Assembly: GCA_035535055.1 (NCBI GenBank) | Contig: DATLQT010000049.1 | Coordinates: 1 to 17,927, forward strand | Reading direction: 5' to 3' | Source: UBA6019 sp035535055 | GTDB lineage: Bacteria > Chloroflexota > Dormibacteria > Dormibacterales > Dormibacteraceae | DNA length: 17,927 bases | Part shown: positions 1 to 7,700 of the stretch, piece after piece | Position numbering within the stretch: the first letter of the stretch is position 1 | Layout of the letters: every line of letters begins with the position of its first letter | The notes under the pieces: generated by a model | Database searches by the model: none | Told to the model about the DNA's origin: nothing | Seen by the model: the letters and a program-made list of their open reading frames with translations, nothing else | Made by a program: the position numbers and the translations under genes

Positions 1-827
1 AGGAGGTGATGACCGAGGTCGTCCGCAACTACGACGTCGACGGGATCCACCTGGACCTGGTCCGCTACCCGGACGGCGGGGACTGGGGTTACAGCCCGGC
101 GGCGCTCGCCCTCTACGCCCAGGCCTCGGGGAGCAGCGCCAAGCCCCAGCCCAACGACCCCGCCTGGCAGCAGTGGCGGCGACAGCAGGTGACCACCTTC
201 GTGCAGGAGCTGCACGACCAGATCCAGGCGATCCGGCCCTCGGTCAAGCTGAGCGCGGCCCTGATCGCCTACGGCGCGGGCCCCAAGTCAGACGCCGACT
301 GGCTGAAATCGCGCACCTACACCGAGGTCTACCAGGACTGGGTGACCTGGATCCGCGACGGGTACCTCGATTTCGGGGTGCCGATGAACTACGACCGTGA
401 CTCCAGCCCCACCCAGATGGGCTGGTTCCGGGATTGGATCAGCTGGGAGAAGAACAGCCTCGGCGCGGGCAGAGTGCTGATCGGCGTCGGCGCCTTCCTC
501 AACTACCCGGAGGACACCATGACCCAGATCCGGGCCGCGCTGGCTCCCAGCGCCTCGGGTGCCGCTCCCCTCGGCGTGGCGATCTACTCCTACGCCTCGA
601 CCAGCCTCTACGGGACCGACGATTTCTACCTGGCGCCACTGGACCAGGGCTACCTGCCCCGCCAGCCGTACGCGCCAAGCACCGACCCCAAATACCTCGC
701 CGACCGGGCGGCGCGGTTCAACCAGTGGTTCTACACCGCGCTCTCGGAGCCCTCCAGCTACCAGGACCCCGCGCTGGGCAAGGTTTCGACGACCCCGGTC
801 TTCTTGAACCCGGCGCCCCTGCCTTAG
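1..827 (+). CDS. GHL10-type glycosylhydrolase, 3' part (5' end outside window)
   Basis: This is the C-terminal part of a family 10-like glycosylhydrolase (GHL10/DUF187 type), a TIM-barrel family thought to act on extracellular or cell-wall polysaccharide. The reading frame is open to the first base of the window, so the N-terminal part is missing. The visible part opens on a barrel strand with YDVDGIHLDLVRYP, the family's most recognisable motif with its acidic residues. Further along are a strand with KLSAALIAYG, then DFGVPMNYDRD, then RVLIGVGAF, as expected for successive barrel strands. The C-terminal part is Pro-rich and the gene stops at TAG 825-827. The substrate cannot be told. AGGAGG followed by ATG at 1-11 looks like a start, but the spacing is too short and the motif lies in the middle of the domain. 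Confidence 0.8.
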   Translation, partial: EVMTEVVRNYDVDGIHLDLVRYPDGGDWGYSPAALALYAQASGSSAKPQPNDPAWQQWRRQQVTTFVQELHDQIQAIRPSVKLSAALIAYGAGPKSDADWLKSRTYTEVYQDWVTWIRDGYLDFGVPMNYDRDSSPTQMGWFRDWISWEKNSLGAGRVLIGVGAFLNYPEDTMTQIRAALAPSASGAAPLGVAIYSYASTSLYGTDDFYLAPLDQGYLPRQPYAPSTDPKYLADRAARFNQWFYTALSEPSSYQDPALGKVSTTPVFLNPAPLP

Positions 828-856
828 GGTTCCCCCGCAAGAAGGCGGACTCGACT

Positions 857-1379
857 TTGGACTTGGGCCAACTCCTCCAGTCGTGGCACGACGTCTACTT
901 GACCGCCGGCGCCGCCGCGGCGACGCTGGCCGGGCTGCTCTTCGTCGGCCTGTCGGCTGCACATACGGATGGTGGTGGCGCACCCGGACGTTCGCAGCCT
1001 GGCGCGGGTGACGCTCTCGGACTTCTTCGTCGTGCTGGTCCTCTCCCTCATCACCCTGGCGCCGGCCCAAACGCCCGGCGACTTCACGCTCGAACTGGTC
1101 CTGGTCGCGGTCATCAGCCTGGTTGATGGTCCGGCCGGCGCTCGGCGGCCTTCGCAACCGTCTTTCACGCACGCCGTGGCTGCGAGTGCTGATCATTCGC
1201 TTCGGGCCCAGCGCCCTCGCCTACCCGCGGTCGGCGCGGTGGGGGCTGCGCTCTTTCACGGCACCGACGAGGGGGAGTCTCTCCAGTTGCTGATGGGTAT
1301 CGTCCTGGTGCTCCTGCTGGTGGGGGTACGGAACACCTGGGACCTCCTGGTGACGGTCGCCGACAAGTCCCCCGGTTAG
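857..1379 (+). pseudogene. Conserved small membrane protein, broken by three frameshifts
   Basis: No single frame explains this stretch, but three frames joined end to end give one coherent membrane protein of about 170 residues. Segment 1 starts at TTG 857 (AAGAAGG upstream) and includes SWHDVYL and AATLAGLLFVGLS. An extra G near 956 moves the frame into LHIRMVVAHPDVRSLARVTL and a membrane segment. An extra G near 1122 moves it into LMVRPALGGLRNRLSRTPW. One missing base near 1225-1229 returns it to VGAVGAALFHGTDEG, another membrane segment and VRNTWDLLVTV. I recall similar four-helix hypothetical proteins with a conserved LLFVxxS first helix and a final NTWDLL motif; no function is known to me. 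Either the gene is recently dead or the assembly has indel errors. Its TAG overlaps the stop of the convergent lipoprotein gene by four bases. Confidence 0.7.
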
Positions 1380-2230
1380 AACTTCGCCACCTCGGTCTTG
1401 ATGGTGCCGTTGAAGGTCACCTGCTGGGGTCCCGACACCCCCGACGCCAAGGCCGTGCCGTAGTCGAGGACGTAGCTGCCCGAGCCCGTCGACTTCACGA
1501 CCTGCCGGCTGTCGAGGTCGATCCAGTAGGTCGTCGTCGAGGTCACCGTCCCCGTGTAGTGGATCGGGCCGGCGGGCAGGCTGGAGGGCGGGCTGCTGGG
1601 CGCCGGCGGCTGCGGGAGCTTGGAGTAGTCGATGGTGAAGTCGATCGGCCCCGCCAGCGTGGTCTCGATCGCCGCCGTCTGAGCGCCTGAGACGGCCTCA
1701 TCGCGCAGGTAGCGGCTGTGGCCGGAGAACTGGAAGCCACCGCTGCCGTAGGGGTTGGGGCGGCTGTACTTCTGGGTCCAGCTATCGCCCGGCGCGACCG
1801 GCCTGCCGGGCAGGAGCGGCGTCAATTGGTCAGAACCGGGGATGCTCGGGATCGGTCCGCCGAGCTGGACGGCGGCGCCCGCGCGGATCCGGCCGTCGGA
1901 ACCGATCTGGAGGACCGCCGGCTGCGGGGCGGCAGAGCCGGCCGCCCCCGTGGCCTGCTGGATCAGGTCGACCACGCCGAGCTCGACGCTGGCGGTGCCG
2001 GAGCGGTCGACCGACTTGACCGTGAGCTGCTCTGTCACCGTCTGGTCGGAGCTCAGGGGAAGCTGCTGGGAGTTGAGGCTGAGCGAGCCGGAGACAACCG
2101 TGTGGACCCGATAGCGGATCGTCTCCCCGGCCTTGAAACCGGTGGTGAATGCCCTCGCCTGCAGCGTTCCGGGAAGGCTGCAGGCGGCCAGCAGAGTGGC
2201 CGCCGCGAGAGCCGCCAGCAGTCGGCTCAT
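1376..2230 (-). CDS. Hypothetical secreted lipoprotein
   Basis: This encodes a 284-residue protein with a clear lipoprotein signal. The start is MSRLL, followed by a hydrophobic Ala/Leu stretch and the lipobox LAAC with the modified Cys at position 17. It should be anchored to the outer face of the cytoplasmic membrane. The rest has no membrane segment. It alternates beta-type stretches (GETIRYRVHTVVSGSL, TYWIDLDSRQVVKSTGSGSY) with a Pro/Ser-rich linker near residues 205-220 (PQPPAPSSPPSS). I do not recognise the domain; the pattern suggests a beta-rich binding or structural fold. ATG 2230 is chosen over the TTG just upstream because it directly precedes the basic residue and signal core. The gene diverges from the E2-like gene across 32 bases, which must hold both promoters. 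Confidence 0.75.
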   Translation of the reverse strand: MSRLLAALAAATLLAACSLPGTLQARAFTTGFKAGETIRYRVHTVVSGSLSLNSQQLPLSSDQTVTEQLTVKSVDRSGTASVELGVVDLIQQATGAAGSAAPQPAVLQIGSDGRIRAGAAVQLGGPIPSIPGSDQLTPLLPGRPVAPGDSWTQKYSRPNPYGSGGFQFSGHSRYLRDEAVSGAQTAAIETTLAGPIDFTIDYSKLPQPPAPSSPPSSLPAGPIHYTGTVTSTTTYWIDLDSRQVVKSTGSGSYVLDYGTALASGVSGPQQVTFNGTIKTEVAKF

Positions 2231-2262
2231 CAATTCGATGCTGCCACAATTCCTTTTGGCCC

Positions 2263-3084
2263 ATGGATTTCCAGCTCCCCAAACTGGCCGACACGCTGGT
2301 CGAGGGTACGGTCGCGCGCTGGCTCAAAAAGCCCGGCGAGCGCGTTTCCCGCGGTGAGGCGCTGGTCGAGGTCGAGACCGACAAGGTCAACTCGGAGCTG
2401 GAGTCGCCGGTGGACGGCGTGGTGACCGAGATCCTCGTCGCCGAGGGCGAGACCGCTCCCGTCGGGGCGGTCCTGGCCAGGATCTCGGACGACGTCGAGG
2501 CGCCATCGGCAAAGCTGGCGGGCAAGCCCGCAACGGAACCGCCGGCGGCATCGGGCGGCGGCCTCAGCAGCATGCGACGCCGAATAGCGGAGCGGACGCA
2601 GGAGGCGCGGGCGACGATCCCGCAGGGCGCCTGCGTCCGCGAGTTCGACCTCTCCGCGACCACCCGGGAGGGTGGCTGGACGGCCTATTTCGTCAAGGCG
2701 CTGGCCGCGGCCTCCGGAAAAGACGCGATCGGGGTCGCGGTCGAGGTGCCCGGCGGCCTGGTGGTCCCGGTGGTCCGCGAGGCGCGGCGCCGGTCGCCGG
2801 CGGAGATCTCCGAGGCCATCGCCGACCTCGCTCAGCGCGCCCGGGAGAACCGGCTGCAACCGGCGGAGGTCGCCGGCGGCGAGTTCACGGTGACCAACGT
2901 CGGCGGTGGCGGCGCGCTGATGGCCTTTCCTCTCGTGAATCCTGGCCAGCCGGGGATCCTGGCGCCCGGCGCGGTCCGCGACGGCCGCTGCCTGGTCACC
3001 CTCTGCTACGACCGGCGCGCCTACGACGACTGGGCGGCCGACCGCCTGCTGGCCCGGGTCGGCGAGGAGCTGGCCACCCTTTGA
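2263..3084 (+). CDS. Compact E2-like lipoyl/acyltransferase protein lacking the catalytic His
   Basis: The protein is 273 residues long and resembles the E2 component of 2-oxoacid dehydrogenase complexes, which are usually 400 residues or more. Residues 1-77 form a biotinyl/lipoyl domain with the lipoylation site ETDKVN (Lys41). A short Ala/Pro linker follows, and no E3/E1-binding domain is visible. Residues from about 103 form a shortened acyltransferase domain: GGLSSMRRRIAERTQ, then IGVAVEVPGGLVVPVVREA, FTVTNVGG and LVNPGQPGILAPGAV. The first half of this domain appears contracted by roughly 40 residues. The catalytic DHRxxDG motif reads DRRAYDD at 250-256, so the His is Arg251 and the Gly is Asp256. 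Acyl transfer by the usual mechanism is therefore doubtful. A role as a lipoyl carrier or structural subunit is possible. The TGA overlaps the TTG of the next gene. Confidence 0.8.
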   Translation: MDFQLPKLADTLVEGTVARWLKKPGERVSRGEALVEVETDKVNSELESPVDGVVTEILVAEGETAPVGAVLARISDDVEAPSAKLAGKPATEPPAASGGGLSSMRRRIAERTQEARATIPQGACVREFDLSATTREGGWTAYFVKALAAASGKDAIGVAVEVPGGLVVPVVREARRRSPAEISEAIADLAQRARENRLQPAEVAGGEFTVTNVGGGGALMAFPLVNPGQPGILAPGAVRDGRCLVTLCYDRRAYDDWAADRLLARVGEELATL

Positions 3085-4520
3085 CCGATCTCCTCGACCG
3101 CCTGCGCGCGGTGGTCGGCGACGGCCAGGTCATCGTCGACGCGCGGTTGGAGGATTACGAGCACGACGGCACCTTCCTCCAGCACGCCCTCTCGGCGGCG
3201 GTGCTGCCGGCCAACACCGAGGAGGTCGCGGCGGTCGTCCGGATCTGCGCGGAGACGCGCACGCCGCTCACCACGCGGGGCGCCGGCAGCGGGCTCGTGG
3301 GCGGGCCGGTCCCACTTTCCGGAGGCGTCGTGTTGAGCCTCGAACGGCTGACCGAGCTCGAGATCGATTCCGCCAACCTGATGGCCGTGGCGGGCGCCGG
3401 GGTGGTGAACGGCGACCTCGACGCTGCCGCCGCGGCCGAGGGGCTGATGTACCCGCCCGACCCGGCGAGCAAGATGATCTCCACCATCGGCGGCAACGTC
3501 GCCTGCAACTCCGGCGGTCCCCACTGCCTCAAGTACGGGCTGACCGCCGACTACGTGGTCGGGATGACCGTGGTGACGGCCGACGGCAGCATCCTCGAGC
3601 TCGGCGGCCGGATCCGCAAGCGGTCCTCCGGCTACCGGCTGATGCACCTCTTCATCGGCTCCGAGGGGACCCTCGGGATCGTGACCAGGGTGATCGTGAA
3701 GCTGATCCCCCGGCCCCGCCAGCAGGCCACCGCGATGGTCGGCTTCGAGACCATCGAGGACGCCGCCGCGGCCGTCCGCCGGCTGCTCCAGTCGGGTCAT
3801 TTCCCGGCCGCGCTGGAGCTGATGAACCAGGGTGCGCTGGAGATCGTCGGGCACCTCCTGCCGCCCGGCTTCAGGCCCAGTCACGAGGCGGTGATAGTGG
3901 TCGAGCAGGACGGCAACGACGCCGACCAGGTGCTGCTCCAGCTCGCCGCGATGGTGGAGATCTTGGATGGCGTCGACAACCGGGTCGCCCAGAGCGAGGC
4001 CGAGCGGGAGGGGATCTGGACCGCTCGCCGCCACTTCGGTGCGGTGCTGGTCGAGCAGCGCAAGAACGTCTTCAGCGAGGACATCGCGGTGCCGATCGCG
4101 ATGATCCCCGAGATGGTCCATCGCTTCCAGGCTTTGGCGCACAGGTACGGCGTCTCGATGCCGACGGTCGCCCATGCCGGCGACGGCAACCTCCACCCGA
4201 CGCTGGTCTTCGAGGAAGAGCAGCGCCACCTCATCGGGCCGATCGCCGCCCAGATCTTCCGCGACGCCGTCGAGCTGGGTGGAACCGTTTCCGCCGAGCA
4301 CGGGCTGGGAGCGCTCAAGCGGGACTTCGCGGCCCTCGAGCACAGCGAGGCCGAGATCGGCTGGTGGCGCAAGCTGAAAGACCTCTACGACCCGCTCGGC
4401 ATTCTCAACCCGCACAAGGTGATCCCCGAGCAGCCCGCCGACGACCACTTCCTCGACCACCAGCCGGGCTGGGGCCACAAGCTGGCGAGCGGCCGCGACC
4501 GATCGGAGGTGGCGACCTGA
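3081..4520 (+). CDS. glcD: FAD-linked oxidase, glycolate oxidase GlcD type
   Basis: This 479-residue protein belongs to the VAO/PCMH flavoprotein family. Members such as GlcD and D-lactate dehydrogenase oxidise D-2-hydroxyacids. The N-terminal FAD-binding part contains PLTTRGAGSGLVGGPVPLSGG (about 61-81) and the pyrophosphate-binding stretch STIGGNVACNSGGPHCLKYG (about 134-153). The C-terminal FAD-oxidase domain contains VAHAGDGNLHP and SAEHGLGALKR, the conserved His-bearing motifs of the family. No glcE or glcF partner is nearby, so glycolate specificity is only a family-level guess; a D-lactate or other 2-hydroxyacid dehydrogenase is equally possible. The TTG start at 3081 overlaps the previous stop (TTGA), with AGGAG at 3065-3069. 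The stop again overlaps the next start. Confidence 0.85.
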   Translation: MTDLLDRLRAVVGDGQVIVDARLEDYEHDGTFLQHALSAAVLPANTEEVAAVVRICAETRTPLTTRGAGSGLVGGPVPLSGGVVLSLERLTELEIDSANLMAVAGAGVVNGDLDAAAAAEGLMYPPDPASKMISTIGGNVACNSGGPHCLKYGLTADYVVGMTVVTADGSILELGGRIRKRSSGYRLMHLFIGSEGTLGIVTRVIVKLIPRPRQQATAMVGFETIEDAAAAVRRLLQSGHFPAALELMNQGALEIVGHLLPPGFRPSHEAVIVVEQDGNDADQVLLQLAAMVEILDGVDNRVAQSEAEREGIWTARRHFGAVLVEQRKNVFSEDIAVPIAMIPEMVHRFQALAHRYGVSMPTVAHAGDGNLHPTLVFEEEQRHLIGPIAAQIFRDAVELGGTVSAEHGLGALKRDFAALEHSEAEIGWWRKLKDLYDPLGILNPHKVIPEQPADDHFLDHQPGWGHKLASGRDRSEVAT

Positions 4521-5098
4521 CCTTTCCGCGGCGACGCCAGGGCCTGATCGAGGCGCCCGACTCGCTGGAGACCGATCGCCTGCTCCTCCGCCAGTTCTTG
4601 GAGGCCGACCTCGACCTCTACTCGCGAGTCTGCGCCGACCCGGAGGTGATGCGCTACATCGGCGAGGGCCGGACGCTGACGAGGGACGAGACCTGGCACG
4701 CGATGGCCTCGGCGCTCGGTCACTGGGTCCTCCGCGGCTACGGCCAGTACGCGGTCGAAGAGAAGGCCAGCGGGCGCTTCGTCGGCCGGATCGGCCTCAT
4801 CAACCCCGAGGGGTGGCCGGGCCTCGAGGCCGGCTGGCTGCTCGACCGCCAGCACTGGAACCTCGGCTATGCGACCGAGGGCGCGCGGGCGGTCGTGGAG
4901 ATGGCCTACGAGGTGCTCGGCGCGACCCACCTCATCAGCCTCATCCGGCCCCTGAACCAGGCCTCGATCCGGGTCGCCGAGAAGCTGGGGGCGGTCCGCG
5001 AGTCGACGATCACGATCTCCGGCGGCCCCGCGCACATCTACGCCTACGGCGGGCCGCCGCCGGACCAGACCGTCGTCATCTGGCCGCAGCAGGGCTGA
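4517..5098 (+). CDS. GNAT acetyltransferase, RimJ/RimL-like, apparent CTG start
   Basis: This GNAT-family N-acetyltransferase of about 193 residues uses acetyl-CoA on an unknown amine. Its N-terminal signature SLETDRLLLRQF is typical of the RimJ/RimL subgroup. The core has GRIGLINPEGWPGLEAGWLL, the acetyl-CoA loop NLGYATEGARAVVE, and the C-terminal NQASIRVAEKLGAV. No ATG, GTG or TTG lies in frame between a far-upstream GTG at 4364 (inside glcD) and the conserved domain. CTG 4517 is preceded by GGAGGT at 4505-4510 with a six-base spacer, and it overlaps the glcD stop as CTGA. That geometry mirrors the TTGA junction before glcD, so CTG is my preferred start, though it is an inference. Confidence 0.8.
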   Translation: MTFPRRRQGLIEAPDSLETDRLLLRQFLEADLDLYSRVCADPEVMRYIGEGRTLTRDETWHAMASALGHWVLRGYGQYAVEEKASGRFVGRIGLINPEGWPGLEAGWLLDRQHWNLGYATEGARAVVEMAYEVLGATHLISLIRPLNQASIRVAEKLGAVRESTITISGGPAHIYAYGGPPPDQTVVIWPQQG

Positions 5099-5119
5099 AC
5101 CCGCTGCCGGGACTGGAGC

Positions 5120-6364
5120 CTAGCCCTTCAGCTCCCGGCGATCGACGACGCGGTTCGCCTTGCCCTCGCTGCGGGGCAGCACCCCGCCGCTCAACACGGT
5201 GACCTCGACGGTGAGGCCGATCAGCTCTTTGATCCTCTCCTGGGCCGTCCGGCCCAGCTGGTCCTTGCTGCTTCCCGACTCGGCCTCGATCAGGACCTGC
5301 ATGGCGTCGTGGCGGCGGGACGTGCGGTCGACCACGATCTGGTAGTTGCCGGTCAGGCCGGGGATGGCCAGCAAGATCTCCTCGACGGTGCTGGGAAAGA
5401 CGTTGACGCCGCGGACGATGAGCATGTCGTCGGTCCTCCCGCGCGGCTTCGAGATGCGCTGGAAGGGGTTGCCGCAGGGGCAGGGCTCGGGGTTGAGCAC
5501 CACCCGGTCGCGGGTCCGGTAGCGGACCACCGGCGAAGCGCGCCGGGTGAGGCTCGTCAGGACCAGCTCGCCCTCGACCCCGGGGCCGATGGGGACGCCC
5601 GTCTCGGGGTCGACGGTCTCGGCCAGGAAGTGATCCTCGAACACGTGCAGGCCGTCATGCTCCCGGCACTCGACCGCAACCCCCGGGCCGCCCAACTCGG
5701 TCAGCCCGAAGACGTCGAACGCCTCCAGGCCCAGGCCGCCCTCGATCTGCCGCCGCATGCCCTCGGTCCAGGGCTCGGCGCCGAAAAAGCCGACCCGCAG
5801 CTTCAGCCGCTGGCGGACCTTCTCCTCCGCCAGGGCCTCGGCCAGCACCAGGGCGTAGGACGGCGTGCAGGTGAGGACGGTGGTGCCGAGGTCCTGCATC
5901 AGCATCACCTGCCGGGCGGTCACCCCGGACCCGGTCGGGACCACCGTGCAGCCGATCCGCTCGGCGCCGATGTGGAAGCCCATGCCGCCGGTGAAGAGCC
6001 CGTAGCCGTAGGCGTTCTGGACCACGTCGTGCTCGGTGACCTCGCCCATCCGGAGCACCCGCTCCATGCACTCACCCCAGAGCTCGAGGTCGGCGCGGTT
6101 ATACGCGGTGACAATCGGTTTGCCGGTGGTGCCGCTCGACATGTGGAGTCGGACGACGTCGTCGATCGGCACCGCCAGCAGCCCGAACGGGTAGGTGTCC
6201 CGGAAGTCCTCCTTGCCGGTGAAGGGAACCTCGGCCAGTTGGGAGAGCGAACGCAGCGGCACTTCCGGCAGCCGCCCGGCGTAGAAGGGGACCCGCCGGC
6301 GCAGGTAGCTGAAGAGAACGTTGACCTTTTCCACGGTGGTCTGCTCGAGGACGGGCACGGCCAC
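5120..6364 (-). CDS. paaK: Phenylacetate-CoA ligase-like AMP-forming enzyme
   Basis: This 414-residue enzyme is an adenylate-forming CoA ligase of the PaaK group. It would activate an aryl or other carboxylic acid with ATP and CoA through an acyl-AMP. Seen are the P-loop-like SSGTTGKP (76-83), AYGYGLFTGGMGFH, the PTGSGVT region, FGAEPWT, FGLTELGGPGVAVEC, the RTRD motif, the Cys pair CPCGNPF, and RGRTDDMLIVRGVNVFPS. The C-terminal domain ends with GKANRVVD, where the family's catalytic Lys lies. Length and order match PaaK. No other phenylacetate (paaABCDE) genes are present, so the true substrate may be another aromatic acid. The start is GTG 6364 (a second GTG at 6358 is possible); no good ribosome site is seen. 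It diverges from the aminotransferase gene with 16 bases between. Confidence 0.85.
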   Translation of the reverse strand: MAVPVLEQTTVEKVNVLFSYLRRRVPFYAGRLPEVPLRSLSQLAEVPFTGKEDFRDTYPFGLLAVPIDDVVRLHMSSGTTGKPIVTAYNRADLELWGECMERVLRMGEVTEHDVVQNAYGYGLFTGGMGFHIGAERIGCTVVPTGSGVTARQVMLMQDLGTTVLTCTPSYALVLAEALAEEKVRQRLKLRVGFFGAEPWTEGMRRQIEGGLGLEAFDVFGLTELGGPGVAVECREHDGLHVFEDHFLAETVDPETGVPIGPGVEGELVLTSLTRRASPVVRYRTRDRVVLNPEPCPCGNPFQRISKPRGRTDDMLIVRGVNVFPSTVEEILLAIPGLTGNYQIVVDRTSRRHDAMQVLIEAESGSSKDQLGRTAQERIKELIGLTVEVTVLSGGVLPRSEGKANRVVDRRELKG

Positions 6365-6368
6365 GAAT

Positions 6369-6374
6369 TATGAT
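6369..6374 (+). promoter_or_regulatory. Candidate -10 box for leaderless aminotransferase mRNA
   Basis: TATGAT lies six bases before ATG 6381. No ribosome site fits in the 16-base gap between the divergent genes. This spacing would put transcription start at or next to the ATG, giving a leaderless mRNA, as is common in several high-GC phyla. No clear -35 is visible. Read on the other strand the same bases give CATAAT close to the paaK start, so the two promoters may overlap. Confidence 0.45.
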
Positions 6375-6380
6375 CCCGGC

Positions 6381-7697
6381 ATGGCACGATCAGACCGCCG
6401 CCTGTACCCGTGGGCCGTGCAGGGCAAGATCGCGCCACTGACCGTCACCCACGCCAGGGGAAGCTACTTTTGGGACTCGGACGGGAACCGCTGGCTGGAC
6501 ATGTGCGGCCAGCTCGCCTACGTCAACGTCGGCCACGCCCACCCGCACGTGGTCGAGGCGATCAAAAAGCAGGCGGAGACGATGCCCGTGATCGCCCCCG
6601 ACCACACCAGTCCGCCCGCCTCGCGGCTCTCCGAGATGCTCGCCGAGGTCACGCCGGGCCGGCTCTCACGGACCTTCTTCACCAACGGAGGCGCCGAGGC
6701 CAACGAGCACGCGATCCGCATGGCCCGGACCGTCACCGGCCGCCAGAAGATCGTCACCCGCTACCAGAGCTACCACGGCGCCACCCTGGCGACGATGGCG
6801 GCGACCGGCGACAACCGCCGCACCTGGTCGGAGCCGCACACCCCAGCCGGCTTCGTCAAGACCCTCGACCCCTACCGGTATCGCTGCCCCTTCTGCTCCA
6901 AAGAGCCGAAGTGCAACCTCAACTGCGCCGACGCGGTCGCCGAGACCGTGATCGGCGAGGGGCCGGAGACCGTGGCGGCGATCCTGGTCGAGCCGATCAC
7001 CGGCTACAGCGGCATCGTGGTCCCGCCCGACGGCTACCTTCAAAAGCTCCGCGACCTCTGCGACGAGCACGGCATCCTGCTCATCTTCGACGAGGTGATC
7101 GACGGCTTCTGCCGGACGGGCAAGTGGTTCGCCTCCGAGCACTGGGGCGTCGAGCCCGACATCATGACGGTCGCCAAGGGCATCACCTCCGGTTACGTGC
7201 CGCTGGGCGCGGCGATCGTCTCCGACAAGGTCGGCGACTACTTCGAGGACCACTACCTGGGCAGCGGGCTGACCTACGCCGCCCACCCCCTCGCCTGCGC
7301 CGCCGGCGTGGCGACGCTCGAGGTCTACCTCGAGGAGGAGCTCGCCGACCGGGCCGAGCGGCTGGGCCGGCGGCTGATGAAGCGCCTCTTGGAGATGCGC
7401 GACAAGCATCCCAGCGTCGGCGAGGTTCGCGGCCTCGGCCTGCTTGCCGCGATCGAGCTGGTGAAAGACAAAAAGACCCGCGAGCCCTTCACGCCGCAGC
7501 GGAGCGAGACCCGGAACGCTGCCATGACCGAGGTCGTCAAGGCGGTCTGGGCCGAGCACGCCCGGCCCGCCTTCCGCTGGAACCTGGTCATCATCGCTCC
7601 CCCGCTGACGATCTCCGAGGAGGAGCTCGACGAGGGGCTGGTCGCGATCGAGGCCGGCCTGCAGATGGCGGACCGCCACGTCGCGGTGTCCGCCTAG
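6381..7697 (+). CDS. Class III PLP-dependent aminotransferase
   Basis: The 438-residue protein is a fold-type I, class III (omega) aminotransferase. It moves an amino group from an omega-amine, amino acid or taurine-like donor to a keto acid. Seen are the substrate-side stretch WLDMCGQLAYVNVGHAHPHV, the cofactor loop TFFTNGGAEANEHAI, YQSYHGATL, the IFDEVIDGFCRTG strand holding the PLP-binding Asp, and the Schiff-base Lys266 in TVAKGITSGYVPLG. Between the two halves is a short four-Cys insert, CPFCSKEPKCNLNC (Cys169, 172, 178, 182). Closest in feel are taurine:pyruvate and related omega-aminotransferases; the substrate is not established. It starts at ATG 6381, probably leaderless, and ends three bases before the end of the convergent DsbA-family gene. 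Confidence 0.88.
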   Translation: MARSDRRLYPWAVQGKIAPLTVTHARGSYFWDSDGNRWLDMCGQLAYVNVGHAHPHVVEAIKKQAETMPVIAPDHTSPPASRLSEMLAEVTPGRLSRTFFTNGGAEANEHAIRMARTVTGRQKIVTRYQSYHGATLATMAATGDNRRTWSEPHTPAGFVKTLDPYRYRCPFCSKEPKCNLNCADAVAETVIGEGPETVAAILVEPITGYSGIVVPPDGYLQKLRDLCDEHGILLIFDEVIDGFCRTGKWFASEHWGVEPDIMTVAKGITSGYVPLGAAIVSDKVGDYFEDHYLGSGLTYAAHPLACAAGVATLEVYLEEELADRAERLGRRLMKRLLEMRDKHPSVGEVRGLGLLAAIELVKDKKTREPFTPQRSETRNAAMTEVVKAVWAEHARPAFRWNLVIIAPPLTISEEELDEGLVAIEAGLQMADRHVAVSA

Positions 7698-7700
7698 CTC

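Noticed and set aside
1..11. AGGAGGTGATG at the window start, resembling a perfect ribosome site and ATG
   Set aside because: The spacer is only two bases and the frame is open to base 1; the ATG falls inside the barrel domain. It encodes Glu-Val-Met and the match to the 16S tail is probably chance.
3021..4478. Long minus-strand open frame opposite glcD
   Set aside because: Its composition (rich in Asp, His, Val, Gly, Arg) is that of an antisense shadow in GC-rich DNA and it has no recognisable domain; glcD on the plus strand has clear motifs.
5309..6373. 354-residue plus-strand open frame opposite the CoA ligase
   Set aside because: Antisense shadow; the CoA ligase has its P-loop-like and C-terminal motifs on the minus strand.
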